From contig NZ_NIXO01000005.1 of the NCBI RefSeq assembly GCF_002204795.1, positions 103,005 through 167,004 of the forward strand: DNA of 64,000 bases. Direction: 5' to 3'. A program made the position numbers and the translations under genes. The notes under the pieces were generated by a model that saw only the letters and a program-made list of their open reading frames with translations, made no database searches and was not told the DNA's origin. Each line of letters starts with the position of its first letter. Positions within the stretch are counted from its first letter, which is position 1. This DNA comes from Pseudomonas sp. K2I15 (lineage in GTDB: Bacteria; Pseudomonadota; Gammaproteobacteria; Pseudomonadales; Pseudomonadaceae). Shown here piece after piece: positions 24,980 through 34,762 of this stretch.

Positions 24980-25077
24980 GTAGGAGCGAGCTTGCTCGCG
25001 AAAGTCGTTAACGATAACGCGCCATCCCTGAAAGAACGCGTTGCCTGTGAACTCTTCGCGAGCAAGCTCGCTCCTAC
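24980..25077. repeat. REPIN, GTAGGAGCGAG class, touching a stop codon
   Basis: GTAGGAGCGAGCTTGCTCGC at the left and its reverse complement at 25055-25077, with a short A/T-rich spacer holding a weaker hairpin. The right end is 2 bp from the stop codon of the convergent AI-2E-type gene, so the repeat forms its immediate 3' untranslated region and that of bcp. Confidence 0.95.
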
Positions 25078-25079
25078 AG

Positions 25080-26150
25080 TTACAACAGTGGCGCCACTAC
25101 TGGCTCCTGCCGGGGCCAGGCATCCAGCACCGCCTTGAACAGCGTCGCCAGGGGAATCGCAAAAAACACCCCCCAGAAGCCCCACAACCCGCCAAACAAC
25201 AACACCGCACAGATGATCGCCACCGGATGCAGGTTAACCGCCTCGGAGAACAGCAACGGCACCAGCACGTTGCCGTCCAGCACCTGGATAATGCCGTAGA
25301 CCGCCATCAGGTAGATGAACTGATCACTCCAGCCCCACTGGAACAGCGCGATCAACATCACCGGCACCGTCACCACCACCGCGCCAACGTAAGGCACCAC
25401 CACTGACACGCCTACCAGCAGCGCCAGCAGGGCTGCGTAGTTCAGTCCCAGTGCGACAAAGCCGATGTAGGTGACCCCGCCGCAAATAAAGATCTCAATG
25501 ACCTTGCCACGGATGTAGTTGGCAATCTGCCGGTTCATTTCCTCGGCGACCCGGGTAATCAGCGCCCTTTCACGCGGCAGGTAGCCACGCACCCAACGAC
25601 CGATCATCTCGCGGTCCTTGAGGAAGAAAAACACCAGGATCGGCACCAGCACCAGGTAGATCATGATGTTGACCAGCAGCGGCAAGCTCGAAAGGGAAAA
25701 GGTCAGCGCCCATTGACCGAACTTTCCGATTTCACCCCGGGCCACTTCAATGGCCTGCAGTACCTGCTCGTCCGACACCAGGTGCGGATAGCGCTCGGGC
25801 AGCAGCAAGAGCAGCGATTGCCACTTGGCGAGCATGCCCGGCAGCTCGTTGAACAAGGTGATCAACTGATGCCACAGCAGCGGCACCACGATCACAATGA
25901 ATACCAGCAAAAGCCCCATGAACAAGGCAAACACCAGCCCCACCGCAGCGCCGCCCGGCAAGCGCAGGCGCTCCAAAATGGAGACCAGGCCTTGCATCAG
26001 GTACGCCAGCACCATCCCCGCCAATACCGGTGCCAGCATGCCACCCAAGGTGAGCACAGCCGTAAAGGCGAGAAACAGCAGGACGGCCAGCACCACGGCT
26101 TCTTCGTCGGAGAAGTAGCGCTGAATCCAGTCACGTAACACTTTGAACAT
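25080..26150 (-). CDS. AI-2E family transporter (PerM-like)
   Basis: A 356-residue protein with about eight predicted helices in the AI-2E exporter/PerM arrangement: several N-terminal helices (VVLAVLLFLAFTAVLTLGGM), an amphipathic middle, and the conserved GLNYAALLALLVGVSVVVPY and LVPLLFSEAVNLHPVAIICA near the C-terminus. Family members have been linked to autoinducer-2 export and sodium/proton exchange; the substrate here is unknown. The ATG at 26150 follows GAGG. It is convergent with bcp. Confidence 0.9.
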   Translation of the reverse strand: MFKVLRDWIQRYFSDEEAVVLAVLLFLAFTAVLTLGGMLAPVLAGMVLAYLMQGLVSILERLRLPGGAAVGLVFALFMGLLLVFIVIVVPLLWHQLITLFNELPGMLAKWQSLLLLLPERYPHLVSDEQVLQAIEVARGEIGKFGQWALTFSLSSLPLLVNIMIYLVLVPILVFFFLKDREMIGRWVRGYLPRERALITRVAEEMNRQIANYIRGKVIEIFICGGVTYIGFVALGLNYAALLALLVGVSVVVPYVGAVVVTVPVMLIALFQWGWSDQFIYLMAVYGIIQVLDGNVLVPLLFSEAVNLHPVAIICAVLLFGGLWGFWGVFFAIPLATLFKAVLDAWPRQEPVVAPLL

Positions 26151-26190
26151 CAATAAACCTCAGGCGATAAGGACAGCATATTCAAGCGAT

Positions 26191-26430
26191 TCAGGCCTTG
26201 CGCAACCAGTAACGATAGACGCCAGCTTCGTCTTCTTCATGCAACAGGGTGTGGCCGGCCAGCTTGGCAAACGTACGAAAATCCCGCTGGGAACCCGCGT
26301 CCGTGGCGATCACCTTGAGTACCGCGCCGCTGGCCAGCCGATTGAGTTCCAGCTTGGCCTTGAGCAATGGCAGCGGGCAGTTAAGGCCACTGGCATCCAG
26401 TTCGGCATCGAAGGCTACAGCGTCGGTCAT
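26191..26430 (-). CDS. TusA-like sulfur-carrier protein
   Basis: A 79-residue protein with the TusA/SirA fold. The conserved LDASGLNCPLPLLKAKLELN carries the CPxP sulfur-accepting cysteine (about residue 18). It corresponds by position to P. aeruginosa PA1006, reported as needed for molybdenum cofactor and iron homeostasis (from memory). The ATG at 26430 follows CGGAGC. It is divergent from bepA and may be cotranscribed with the AI-2E-type gene 41 bp downstream. Confidence 0.9.
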   Translation of the reverse strand: MTDAVAFDAELDASGLNCPLPLLKAKLELNRLASGAVLKVIATDAGSQRDFRTFAKLAGHTLLHEEDEAGVYRYWLRKA

Positions 26431-26525
26431 GGTTTTGCTCCGGGTGGGCATCGGGGGCGCTTAGAATATCTGGTCCGAAGCTCAGTGTCCGGCTACAGTA
26501 AGGTCTTTGTCGAAAGGCTTTGTGC

Positions 26526-27959
26526 ATGACTTTTTTGCGCCCTACCCTGCTGACGCTGGCTTGCCTGCTGGCCTCTCCAGGCTTCGCCGACGACCTGCCG
26601 TCACTTGGCGACGCCAGTTCTGCCATCGTCTCGCCAAAACAGGAATACGATTTGGGTCGGGCATGGCTGGCCTACCTGCGTGGCCAGGTCTCGCAACTCA
26701 ATGACCCGCAGCTCAAGGACTACGTCGAAACCAGCGTTTACAAACTGGTGGAGACCAGCCAGGTCAACGACCGGCGCCTCGAATTCATTCTGATCAACAG
26801 CCCGCAATTGAACGCCTTTGCCGCACCGGGCGGCATTGTCGGGGTCAACGGCGGCCTGTTCCTCAACGCCCAGACCGAAGGCGAATATGCCTCGGTGCTG
26901 GCCCACGAATTGGCTCACTTGTCCCAACGCCACTTCGCCCGAGGCGTGGAAGCGCAGCAACGCATGCAGATCCCGATGATGGCTGCGCTGCTCGGCGGCA
27001 TTATCGCCGCCGCGGCGGGCGCAGGTGACGCGGGCATTGCCGCGATCGCCGGCAGCCAAGCTGCCGCGATCCAGGAACAACGCCGCTTTTCCCGGCAAAA
27101 CGAGCAAGAGGCTGACCGTATCGGCATTCTCAACCTGGAGAAGGCCGGCTACGACCCGCGCTCCATGCCGACCATGTTCGAACGCTTGATGCGCCAGTAC
27201 CGCTTCGACGCCAAGCCACCAGAATTCCTGCTGACTCACCCGGTGACCGAATCGCGGATCGCCGACACACGCAACCGTGCGGAACAAGCCAAACCGGGCG
27301 GTATTGAGGACAGCCTGCGTTATCAACTGATACGCGCTCGTGTGCAGTTGTATTACGAAGACACACCGGGCCTGGCAGCCAAACGCTTCCAGGCTCAGCT
27401 GGATGAAAACCCGAAAAGCGACGTAGCACGTTATGGTCTCGCCATCGCCCAGATCAAAGGTACTCAGTTCAACTTGGCCCGGGAAAACCTGAAGCTGCTG
27501 CTGGCCAAGGCGCCCAACGACATTACCTACAACTTGGCACAGATCGATCTGGACATGACCAACAATCGCCTGCCGGATGCCCAGCAGCGTACGGACCGGA
27601 TGTTGACGCAATATCCAGGCAACTATCCGCTAAACCAGGTGCGGGTGGACCTGTTGCTCAAACAGAACCGTACCGCGGACGCGGAAAAAGCCCTCGAAGG
27701 CCTGCTTAAATCACGCACGGACGATCCGGACGTCTGGTATCAGGTCGCGGAAACCCGTGGTTTGTCGGGCAACATCATCGGCCTGCATCAGGCCCGCGCC
27801 GAGTACTTCGCACTGGTCGGGGATTTCAAGCAAGCCATCCAGCAGTTGGACTTTGCCAAGCGCCGCGCCGGCAGCAACTTCCCGCTCTCCTCGCGCATCG
27901 ATGCACGCCAGCGCGAACTGATCGAACAGGAACGCCTGGTCAAGGACATGATGAGCTAA
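26526..27959 (+). CDS. bepA: Periplasmic M48-family metalloprotease/chaperone BepA
   Basis: A 477-residue outer-membrane quality-control protein. A signal peptide (LLTLACLLASPGFA) is followed by the M48 protease domain with HELAH (about residues 127-131) and the third ligand Glu in QNEQEADRIG, then a C-terminal TPR region (from about residue 300). BepA (YfgC) promotes LptD assembly and degrades stalled barrels. The ATG at 26526 is preferred to an upstream TTG. A strong shared terminator with mucD follows. Confidence 0.93.
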   Translation: MTFLRPTLLTLACLLASPGFADDLPSLGDASSAIVSPKQEYDLGRAWLAYLRGQVSQLNDPQLKDYVETSVYKLVETSQVNDRRLEFILINSPQLNAFAAPGGIVGVNGGLFLNAQTEGEYASVLAHELAHLSQRHFARGVEAQQRMQIPMMAALLGGIIAAAAGAGDAGIAAIAGSQAAAIQEQRRFSRQNEQEADRIGILNLEKAGYDPRSMPTMFERLMRQYRFDAKPPEFLLTHPVTESRIADTRNRAEQAKPGGIEDSLRYQLIRARVQLYYEDTPGLAAKRFQAQLDENPKSDVARYGLAIAQIKGTQFNLARENLKLLLAKAPNDITYNLAQIDLDMTNNRLPDAQQRTDRMLTQYPGNYPLNQVRVDLLLKQNRTADAEKALEGLLKSRTDDPDVWYQVAETRGLSGNIIGLHQARAEYFALVGDFKQAIQQLDFAKRRAGSNFPLSSRIDARQRELIEQERLVKDMMS

Positions 27960-27972
27960 ACCTTGCAGCCAC

Positions 27973-28012
27973 AAAAAAGCCCCGCTCTCGTGCATCGAGA
28001 GCGGGGCTTTTT
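27973..28012. terminator. Bidirectional terminator between bepA and mucD
   Basis: AAAAAGCCCCGCTCTCG and CGAGAGCGGGGCTTTTT form a perfect 17-bp stem with a 5-nt loop, with A and T runs on both sides. It sits between two convergent genes. Confidence 0.95.
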
Positions 28013-28026
28013 ATTGGACTAGCGGA

Positions 28027-29463
28027 TTACTCGGCCAGTTTGAAGGTAATGAAGCTGGCACGGCCCTGACGCAGGACGCGCATCGACACCGAGCGGTTCT
28101 TCGGCAGCGCCTTGGCGATGTCAGTGAACTCTTTGGTGGAGTTGATGGCCTGGTTATTCAGGTGAGTAATGACGTCACCCGGTTGCAGGCCGATCAGGGA
28201 GGCAGGGCCGTCCTGGACTTCCTTGATCACTACACCGCTCTTGAGATCGAAGCTCTTCTTCTGCTCGTCGGTCAACTCGACCACGGCAATGCCCAGACGG
28301 TTGCTGCTGCGTTCGGCACCCGGCTTGTTGTTACCCAGCGCATCCAGCGCCGCGCCTTCTTCCGGAATCGCGCCGACGGTCAGCTCAACGTTTTGGCGCT
28401 TGCCGTCACGAATCACTTCCAGCTTGGCCTTGCTGCCAGCCTTGAGCGCGCCCACCAGGTGCGGCAAGTCTGCAGACATGACGATCGGCTGGCCGTTCAT
28501 GCTCAGGATCACGTCACCGACTTGCAAGCCGCCCTTGGCAGCTGGGCCATCGTCCTGGATTTGCGCAACCAGTGCGCCGGCTGGCTTGTCGAGGCCGAAG
28601 GATTCAGCCAGGTCCTTATTCACTTCCTGGATCACCACGCCCAGCCAGCCGCGGCTGACCTTGCCACCGGTTTTCAGCTGATTGGAAACGTCCATGGCCA
28701 CGTCGATCGGAATCGCGAAAGACACGCCCATGAAACCACCGGAGCGGGTGTAGATCTGCGAGTTGATACCGACCACTTCACCCGCCAGGTTGAACAGTGG
28801 ACCACCGGAGTTGCCCGGGTTGATCGGCACGTCGGTCTGGATGAACGGCACGTAGTTTTCGTTTGGCAGGCTGCGACCGATGGCGCTGACGATACCTTGG
28901 GTCACGGTGTGGTCAAAACCAAACGGCGAACCGATGGCGACTACCCACTGCCCGGCTTTCAGGTCTTGGGATTTACCCAGCTTGAGCACCGGCAAGTCCT
29001 TGCCTTCAATTTTCAGCAGGGCCACGTCGGAACGTGGGTCGGTGCCCACCAGCTTGGCTTTCAGTTCACTGCGATCGGCCAGGCGCACCAGAATCTCGTC
29101 GGCGTCGGCAATCACGTGGTTGTTGGTGAGGATGTAGCCATCAGGCGAGATGATGAAGCCCGAGCCCAGGGACTGGGCCTCACGCTGGCCACCACCGCCA
29201 CGCGGCGTGCGCGGCTGGGGCATGCCACGTTCGAAGAATTCGCGCAGCATCGGCGGCAGGCCTTCCAGGTCAGGCATCTGCTGGTTGGAAACTTTGCGAT
29301 CCGGCAGCTTCTGCGTAGTACTGATGTTCACCACGGCAGGCGACGCCTGCTCCACCAGTTGGGTGAAATCAGGCAGCTCGGCCGCTTGCGCGGTAACGGC
29401 CTGACCCAGCACCAGCACCGTGGCGACTATGGATAGGTAAGACTTCAAACGTGGTATCGACAT
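28027..29463 (-). CDS. mucD: Periplasmic serine endoprotease MucD (DegP-like)
   Basis: A 478-residue HtrA-family protease with signal peptide, trypsin-like domain and two PDZ domains. The catalytic triad is His116 (TNNHVI), Asp146 (RSDVAL) and Ser219 (GNSGGP). In P. aeruginosa MucD removes misfolded envelope proteins and dampens the AlgU response. It ends the algU-mucA-mucB-mucD group, but a 243-bp gap separates it from mucB. Confidence 0.96.
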   Translation of the reverse strand: MSIPRLKSYLSIVATVLVLGQAVTAQAAELPDFTQLVEQASPAVVNISTTQKLPDRKVSNQQMPDLEGLPPMLREFFERGMPQPRTPRGGGGQREAQSLGSGFIISPDGYILTNNHVIADADEILVRLADRSELKAKLVGTDPRSDVALLKIEGKDLPVLKLGKSQDLKAGQWVVAIGSPFGFDHTVTQGIVSAIGRSLPNENYVPFIQTDVPINPGNSGGPLFNLAGEVVGINSQIYTRSGGFMGVSFAIPIDVAMDVSNQLKTGGKVSRGWLGVVIQEVNKDLAESFGLDKPAGALVAQIQDDGPAAKGGLQVGDVILSMNGQPIVMSADLPHLVGALKAGSKAKLEVIRDGKRQNVELTVGAIPEEGAALDALGNNKPGAERSSNRLGIAVVELTDEQKKSFDLKSGVVIKEVQDGPASLIGLQPGDVITHLNNQAINSTKEFTDIAKALPKNRSVSMRVLRQGRASFITFKLAE

Positions 29464-29706
29464 ACAGCTCCCGTTACGACGAGCAGGGTTGAGCGACAGG
29501 GTTCAATAAACGCCGAAAACTACGACCGACATTTTTGTTCCGCGAACAAAACAAGGCCAGGGCCGATAAGCCCTGACCTATAAAAAACATAGGGGATTTT
29601 AGCAAGTGAAAAAAATGATCCAGACATTTCATGCTCTCGACAGAGGCAGGCATCGACTATCTCCTGCGCAACATTGAAATATCAGGATGAACATAGGATT
29701 AACAGC
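29464..29706 (-). other. mucB-mucD intergenic region with two hairpins
   Basis: No gene is seen, and no mucC is present where P. aeruginosa has one. Two perfect or near-perfect inverted repeats occur: GGCCAGGGC/GCCCTGACC (29555-29563/29570-29578) and TTTGTTC/GAACAAA (29534-29540/29544-29550). On the minus strand the first is followed by a T-rich stretch and could partly terminate mucB transcription. mucD may have its own promoter here; I see no clear sigma-E-type (GAACTT) box. Confidence 0.5.
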
Positions 29707-30663
29707 TCACGGCTTGGCCGGCGCGGTGCCGCTGCGTACAGACAGCGCAATTCGCTCGGCGGTGCCAATCGGGATTTCGCCGACGACTGTCACCATCACC
29801 TCGCCTTCGAGGGTATTCAGGCGCCGTGATACAGCGACTGTCGGGCCCAACTGGGTGCGGGTCTCAGTCACGGTCGCGCCGTTAAGCGGCTCCAGGAATA
29901 CCGAAAACCGCGCCAGCCCATCGTCATACATCATATTGCTGACGGTTACCTTGGTGTGGGCGTCTTTGTGGGCACTGCTGTTGACCAACTGAAAGCCTGG
30001 CGGCAACCAATCGAGGCGCCAATCCTGAGGAACTTCGACCTCCGGGGCCTTGGCGCTGGTCACAGCCACCGGCGTGCATTCGCCGCTGGGCTGCAAATCA
30101 CGATCGTCGGGCACCGACGTATTGAGCTGGGTGAACTGGAATCGCTCCAGCAACTGGCCCTGATCGTTAAGCAACAACGACTTCAGTGGCAGCGCGGTTT
30201 CGCGATCCAGGTGCAGCTCAAAGCCATAACGGTATTGATCACGGGGCGTCACCGAGACGATCACCGCATTTCGACCAGCCACACGCGATTTACCGATAAC
30301 GGCAAGGTCATAGAAGGCTTTGAGTTTTTGCGGATCAAGAAGACGTGCAGGAGAATCGGGGGAGCCCCCAAGCCCGGCAACCAGTGTGCCGCTCACGCAT
30401 TGGGTACGTCCATCGACGCGCAGGACTTCCTGGGCAGAGCCATCGAGCTGCAGAAGCCGCTCACGGACCTGACCGTTCTGGACGCGATGCCAGATGTCAT
30501 GGGTAGAAAAACTACCGTTACGCTCGTAGATGAAGGTGCCCTGGAAGCTTTGTTGTTGCTCCGCCCGCCCAAGACGCGTCAGCCAGTCTTGGGCTTGGTC
30601 GGCATGGGCGGGGACTACAAACCAGCCACTGAGCAAAAGCGCAAGGAGCGGTATGGCGCGCAT
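29707..30663 (-). CDS. mucB: Periplasmic sigma-factor regulator MucB (RseB homologue)
   Basis: A 318-residue exported protein (signal peptide LLALLLSGWFVVPAHA). The N-terminal lipid-sensing LolA-like domain (SFQGTFIYERNGSFSTHDIW) and the C-terminal domain that clasps MucA (about residue 200 on) match RseB. It protects MucA from AlgW cleavage. It follows mucA by 16 bp. Confidence 0.95.
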   Translation of the reverse strand: MRAIPLLALLLSGWFVVPAHADQAQDWLTRLGRAEQQQSFQGTFIYERNGSFSTHDIWHRVQNGQVRERLLQLDGSAQEVLRVDGRTQCVSGTLVAGLGGSPDSPARLLDPQKLKAFYDLAVIGKSRVAGRNAVIVSVTPRDQYRYGFELHLDRETALPLKSLLLNDQGQLLERFQFTQLNTSVPDDRDLQPSGECTPVAVTSAKAPEVEVPQDWRLDWLPPGFQLVNSSAHKDAHTKVTVSNMMYDDGLARFSVFLEPLNGATVTETRTQLGPTVAVSRRLNTLEGEVMVTVVGEIPIGTAERIALSVRSGTAPAKP

Positions 30664-30679
30664 AAAGCTCCTTGGCGGA

Positions 30680-31267
30680 CTAGCGGTTTTCCAGGCTTGC
30701 AGCGCGAGCGTATGGCAGAGCGCTTTCAGTGCCTTTCAAGGCCGATTCCTGTGCGTGTTGGCGCAGGTAGCCTGGAAGACGCTGATCTTGCCAGCCGGAT
30801 TGCCCTTGAAGTACACCGTTGGCCATAGGCCCGGTGGTATCGGAGCTTTCCTTGTAGCCGGCCAGTACGGCTGGACCCTTGACCTGCGGACCGGCCATGA
30901 CCGGTTGCTGGGTCTGCTGGGCCAGTTCGGCACCGGCGATTTCGTCCTGGTTGTACAGGCGAACACCTGCCAATACAGCGACGGTCACCGAAGCAGCGAC
31001 TGCCAGACGACCCAGGCTACGCCAAGGACCGCGAGCAGCTTTTGCCGGAACGGCTTCATCAGCCAGCGCAGCAGAAACGGCCGCAGCAATATCCAGACGA
31101 GGGATTAGAAGATCCTTGTGCATCACCGCCCGAGCGACTTGGTAACGAGACCAGGTATCACGGGTTTCGGCATCATCAAATGCATTGAGCACTCGACGAA
31201 GTTCCAGTTCATCCGCTTCGTTATCCATCACTGCGGACAGCGATTCCTGCAGGGCATCACGACTCAT
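30680..31267 (-). CDS. mucA: Anti-sigma factor MucA
   Basis: A 195-residue single-pass membrane protein: cytoplasmic AlgU-binding N-terminus (MSRDALQESLSAVMDNEADE, RDTWSRYQVARAVMH), transmembrane helix near residues 84-103 (LAVAASVTVAVLAGVRLY) and periplasmic tail that binds MucB. It looks intact, without the truncations found in mucoid strains. The ATG at 31267 is the family start. Confidence 0.96.
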   Translation of the reverse strand: MSRDALQESLSAVMDNEADELELRRVLNAFDDAETRDTWSRYQVARAVMHKDLLIPRLDIAAAVSAALADEAVPAKAARGPWRSLGRLAVAASVTVAVLAGVRLYNQDEIAGAELAQQTQQPVMAGPQVKGPAVLAGYKESSDTTGPMANGVLQGQSGWQDQRLPGYLRQHAQESALKGTESALPYARAASLENR

Positions 31268-31298
31268 GGCGGTTCCTCTCTTGGCTGTAGCCGCTGTC

Positions 31299-31880
31299 TC
31301 AGTTTTCCTGCAACAACGGCTGCAGGGCTTTATCGATGGCTTCCCGAGCCCGGAAGATCCGGGAACGTACGGTACCCACCGGACATTGCATGACGCTCGC
31401 AATGTCTTCGTAACTCAGACCATCGAATTCACGTAAAGTTAACGCCGTACGCAAATCTTCTGGCAGTTGTTGAATCGTGCGATGGACGGTTCCTTCAATC
31501 TCGTCGCGCAGCAATGCACGCTCCGGCGACTCGAGATCTTTGAGGCCGTGATCACCATCATAAAATTCAGCATCTTCCGAACTAACATCACTATCCGGTG
31601 GGCGGCGACCGCGAGAAACCAGATAGTTCTTCGCCGTGTTAATGGCGATGCGGTAGAGCCACGTATAAAACGCACTATCACCGCGGAAATTACCGAGTGC
31701 ACGGTACGCCTTGATAAAGGCTTCCTGTGCAACGTCCTGCGCTTCATGGGTGTCGTGCACAAACCGCACGATCAACCCGAGAATTTTGTGCTGGTATTTC
31801 AGCACTAGCAGATCAAATGCCCGCTTGTCGCCGCGTTGAACGCGCTCGACCAGCTGCTGATCCTCTTCCTGGGTTAGCAT
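31299..31880 (-). CDS. algU: Envelope-stress sigma factor AlgU (AlgT, sigma-22)
   Basis: A 193-residue ECF sigma factor, nearly identical in layout to P. aeruginosa AlgU: LTQEEDQQLVERVQRGDKRA, region 2 with FVHDTHEAQDVAQEAFIKAY and region 4 with LREFDGLSYEDIASVMQCPV. It directs alginate, osmotic and envelope stress genes. The ATG at 31880 follows GAGGAG. Its promoter carries a consensus AlgU site (31941-31966), which indicates autoregulation. Confidence 0.97.
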   Translation of the reverse strand: MLTQEEDQQLVERVQRGDKRAFDLLVLKYQHKILGLIVRFVHDTHEAQDVAQEAFIKAYRALGNFRGDSAFYTWLYRIAINTAKNYLVSRGRRPPDSDVSSEDAEFYDGDHGLKDLESPERALLRDEIEGTVHRTIQQLPEDLRTALTLREFDGLSYEDIASVMQCPVGTVRSRIFRAREAIDKALQPLLQEN

Positions 31881-31940
31881 GAACACTCCTCGTTGTACTT
31901 GAAGGAGGCTTGCATAACTAATCGATCAGGCTTGCAAACA

Positions 31941-31966
31941 TAGACTCGGACTTTTCGCAAAAGTTC
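31941..31966 (-). promoter_or_regulatory. AlgU-dependent promoter of algU
   Basis: On the minus strand GAACTT (31966-31961) is followed after 16 bp by TCTA (31944-31941), fitting the GAACTT-N16-TCTGA consensus for AlgU/sigma-E. It lies about 60 bp upstream of the algU ATG, as in P. aeruginosa. Confidence 0.8.
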
Positions 31967-32347
31967 TCCCCCTCCAAGCAAGTTTCCGGTGCGCACTGAT
32001 TTGGCACACACGAAAAACGCAGCTCGGGCAATGCCGGCTGCGCGAATAATCTGTCGCCAGTTTCCTGACGCGCCTGACACAGACGACGATCAGTAAATCC
32101 AGCGTGTTCCCAGCTTTCGGGCATCCTGCTATTGAGTCGGGGCTTATGCAAAAAGTTCCCACCTCAACCGCTGTCCGTTTCATGAAAGCCGTGCAGTTCG
32201 TTGACCGTAGTCTCACAATGCCACGAATGCCCGGCTATTGTGCCGATCCCCCCCTCTATATACTAGTGGGCCGTGTGACCCTTTGATTCGCCGATCCAGG
32301 CGTCCTGTTTGCGCCCCCTTCGGATCGCTTTTTGCGGAATCCTTCAA
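31967..32347. other. algU-nadB divergent intergenic region
   Basis: About 380 bp without a convincing gene. It must hold further algU promoters on the minus strand and the nadB promoter on the plus strand. A TATATACTAG stretch near 32256-32266 is a possible -10 region for nadB. Short frames here are not conserved in appearance. Confidence 0.4.
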
Positions 32348-33964
32348 ATGAGCCAACAGTTTCAACACGATGTGCTGGTGATTGGCAGCGGCGCCGCAGG
32401 CTTGAGCCTTGCCCTGACCCTGCCGAGCCACCTGCGCATAGCCGTACTGAGCAAGGGCGACCTGGCCAACGGCTCGACATTCTGGGCCCAGGGCGGTGTC
32501 GCCGCGGTGCTCGATGACACCGACACCGTACAATCCCACGTCGAAGACACCCTTAACGCCGGCGGCGGCCTGTGCAATGAAGAGGCGGTGCGCTTCACCG
32601 TCGAGCACAGCCGCGAAGCCATCCAGTGGTTGATCGACCAGGGCGTGCCCTTCACCCGCGATGAACATTCCGGCACCGACGACGGCGGCTTCGAGTTCCA
32701 CCTGACCCGCGAAGGCGGCCACAGCCATCGGCGCATCATCCATGCGGCCGACGCCACCGGCGCCGCTATCTTCAAGACCTTGCTCGACCAGGCGCGGCAA
32801 CGCCCGAACATTGAACTGCTGGAACAACGCGTCGCCGTCGACTTGATCACCGAAAAGCGCCTGGGCCTGTCGGGCGAACGCTGCCTCGGCGCCTACGTGC
32901 TCAACCGTGCCAGCGGCGAAGTCGACACCTACGGCGCGCGCTTTACCATTCTCGCCTCGGGCGGCGCAGCGAAGGTGTACCTCTATACCAGCAACCCCGA
33001 CGGCGCCTGCGGTGATGGCATCGCCATGGCCTGGCGTTCGGGCTGCCGGGTGGCGAACCTGGAGTTCAACCAGTTCCACCCCACGTGCCTGTATCACCCG
33101 CAGGCAAAAAGCTTCCTGATTACCGAAGCCCTGCGCGGCGAAGGCGCACACCTGAAGCTGCCCAACGGCGAACGCTTCATGCAGCGCTTCGACCCTCGGG
33201 CCGAGCTGGCCCCACGGGACATCGTCGCCCGGGCCATCGACCATGAAATGAAGCGCCTGGGCATCGACTGCGTCTACCTGGACATCAGCCACAAGCCAGA
33301 AGCTTTCATCAAGACCCACTTCCCGACCGTCTACGAACGCTGCCTGGCGTTCAACATCGACATCACCAAGGGCCCGATCCCGGTCGTCCCGGCGGCGCAC
33401 TACACCTGCGGCGGCGTGATGGTCGACCAGCATGGCCGCACCGATGTACCCGGCCTGTACGCCATCGGCGAAACCAGCTTCACCGGCCTGCACGGCGCCA
33501 ACCGCATGGCCAGCAATTCGCTGCTGGAATGCTTCGTGTACGCCCGGTCCGCCGCTGCAGACATCCTGGAACAGCTGCCGCGCATCCCGGTACCGGCCGC
33601 CCTGCCCCGCTGGGACGCCAGCCAGGTGACCGATTCGGACGAAGACGTGATCATCGCCCACAACTGGGACGAGCTGCGGCGCTTCATGTGGGACTACGTG
33701 GGAATCGTGCGCACCAACAAGCGCCTGGCGCGAGCACAACACCGGGTTCGGCTGTTGCTGGATGAAATCGATGAGTTCTACAGCAACTATAAAGTCAGCC
33801 GAGATTTGATCGAGTTGCGCAACCTGGCCCAGGTGGCAGAACTGATGATTCGCTCGGCCATGGAACGCAAGGAGAGCCGAGGCCTGCATTACACCCTCGA
33901 CTACCCGCAGATGCTGCCCGAAGCGCGCGACACTATTCTGGTGCCAACCACCTACGGCGGCTGA
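32348..33964 (+). CDS. nadB: L-aspartate oxidase
   Basis: A 538-residue flavoenzyme that oxidises L-aspartate to iminoaspartate, the first step of NAD synthesis. The FAD-binding motif [15 protein letters not shown] is at residues about 9-23; [16 protein letters not shown] active-site region appears as [14 protein letters not shown], and [20 protein letters not shown] is the flavin-covering signature. The ATG at 32348 starts the family-typical [10 protein letters not shown]. It overlaps the convergent ygfX by 32 bp. Confidence 0.97.
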   Translation: MSQQFQHDVLVIGSGAAGLSLALTLPSHLRIAVLSKGDLANGSTFWAQGGVAAVLDDTDTVQSHVEDTLNAGGGLCNEEAVRFTVEHSREAIQWLIDQGVPFTRDEHSGTDDGGFEFHLTREGGHSHRRIIHAADATGAAIFKTLLDQARQRPNIELLEQRVAVDLITEKRLGLSGERCLGAYVLNRASGEVDTYGARFTILASGGAAKVYLYTSNPDGACGDGIAMAWRSGCRVANLEFNQFHPTCLYHPQAKSFLITEALRGEGAHLKLPNGERFMQRFDPRAELAPRDIVARAIDHEMKRLGIDCVYLDISHKPEAFIKTHFPTVYERCLAFNIDITKGPIPVVPAAHYTCGGVMVDQHGRTDVPGLYAIGETSFTGLHGANRMASNSLLECFVYARSAAADILEQLPRIPVPAALPRWDASQVTDSDEDVIIAHNWDELRRFMWDYVGIVRTNKRLARAQHRVRLLLDEIDEFYSNYKVSRDLIELRNLAQVAELMIRSAMERKESRGLHYTLDYPQMLPEARDTILVPTTYGG

Positions 33965-34385
33965 ACTTCAAGCGTACCCGCAGGCGCCGATGCACATCGG
34001 TGGCCTGCGAATCCTGCGGTACACACACCGAACGCACCCGCCAGTCACCCTGCACCCGAAAGCGCAGCACCACGATCAACGGCAACGCCAGGCTGTCGGG
34101 GCGCAGTTGCACGCTGTGCCAGCCGCGTGCGGCGCTCCACAACTGCCAGCCGTCCTCATCGCGGCGCAGGCCACGGATCGACGAACGGTGAGTCAGCAGA
34201 ATATGACGCGGCAGTACCCAACCGGCATGGGCCAGGCACAACAACGCGCCAAAAGCGGCGATCCACGGGGACACATCAAGAAACCACAACGCACCCAGTG
34301 CGAACGCCTGGGCGAAAAGATAAACCGCCAGCAGCTGCCCGGAGGCGTGCCAGCGGCATTCGAACGTGTTACTTGGGCTGGACAC
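33933..34385 (-). CDS. ygfX: YgfX-type small membrane protein (CptA-like)
   Basis: A 150-residue protein with two N-terminal helices ([20 protein letters not shown] and [18 protein letters not shown]) and a short cytoplasmic beta domain, the layout of YgfX. In E. coli it has been described as the membrane-bound partner of SdhE/YgfY, with a debated toxin role. It overlaps sdhE by 17 bp on the same strand and nadB by 32 bp in convergent orientation. Confidence 0.85.
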   Translation of the reverse strand: MSSPSNTFECRWHASGQLLAVYLFAQAFALGALWFLDVSPWIAAFGALLCLAHAGWVLPRHILLTHRSSIRGLRRDEDGWQLWSAARGWHSVQLRPDSLALPLIVVLRFRVQGDWRVRSVCVPQDSQATDVHRRLRVRLKFSRRRWLAPE

Positions 34386-34623
34386 GATCCAGGATCATCC
34401 GAACCATGCGCTGCAGCTCCGGGTCTTCCGATTCGGCGCGCTCCATAAACCAGCCGAACATGTCCTGATCTTCGCATTCCAGCAGCTTGCGGTAGCAGTC
34501 GCGATCGACGTCGTTGAGGTGCGGGTAGACCTCCCTGACGAACGGTACCAGCAACACATCCAGCTCAAGCATGCCGCGGCGGCTGTGCCAGTAGAGGCGA
34601 TTGAGTTCTACATCTTCGACCAT
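34369..34623 (-). CDS. sdhE: Succinate dehydrogenase FAD-assembly factor SdhE
   Basis: An 84-residue helical protein. [20 protein letters not shown] contains the RGMxE motif required for flavin attachment to SdhA and FrdA. Length and the acidic C-terminal half ([20 protein letters not shown]) match SdhE/YgfY. It overlaps ygfX by 17 bp and is divergent from ygfZ. Confidence 0.95.
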   Translation of the reverse strand: MVEDVELNRLYWHSRRGMLELDVLLVPFVREVYPHLNDVDRDCYRKLLECEDQDMFGWFMERAESEDPELQRMVRMILDRVQPK

Positions 34624-34762
34624 GGAGCGCTCCTCAAATAGAGCGCAAGTATACAGGCCGACGCTGCCTGGAACAGTCGGCTTTGGTCGGCCATACCGAA
34701 ACTATCCATTTGCCGGGCGCCCCTCTATGATGCACCCATGACTTTTTAACCTGCGATGACCC

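Noticed and set aside
31926..32216. Small minus-strand frames upstream of algU
   Set aside because: They overlap each other and the algU promoter, have no ribosome sites, and no resemblance to known proteins.
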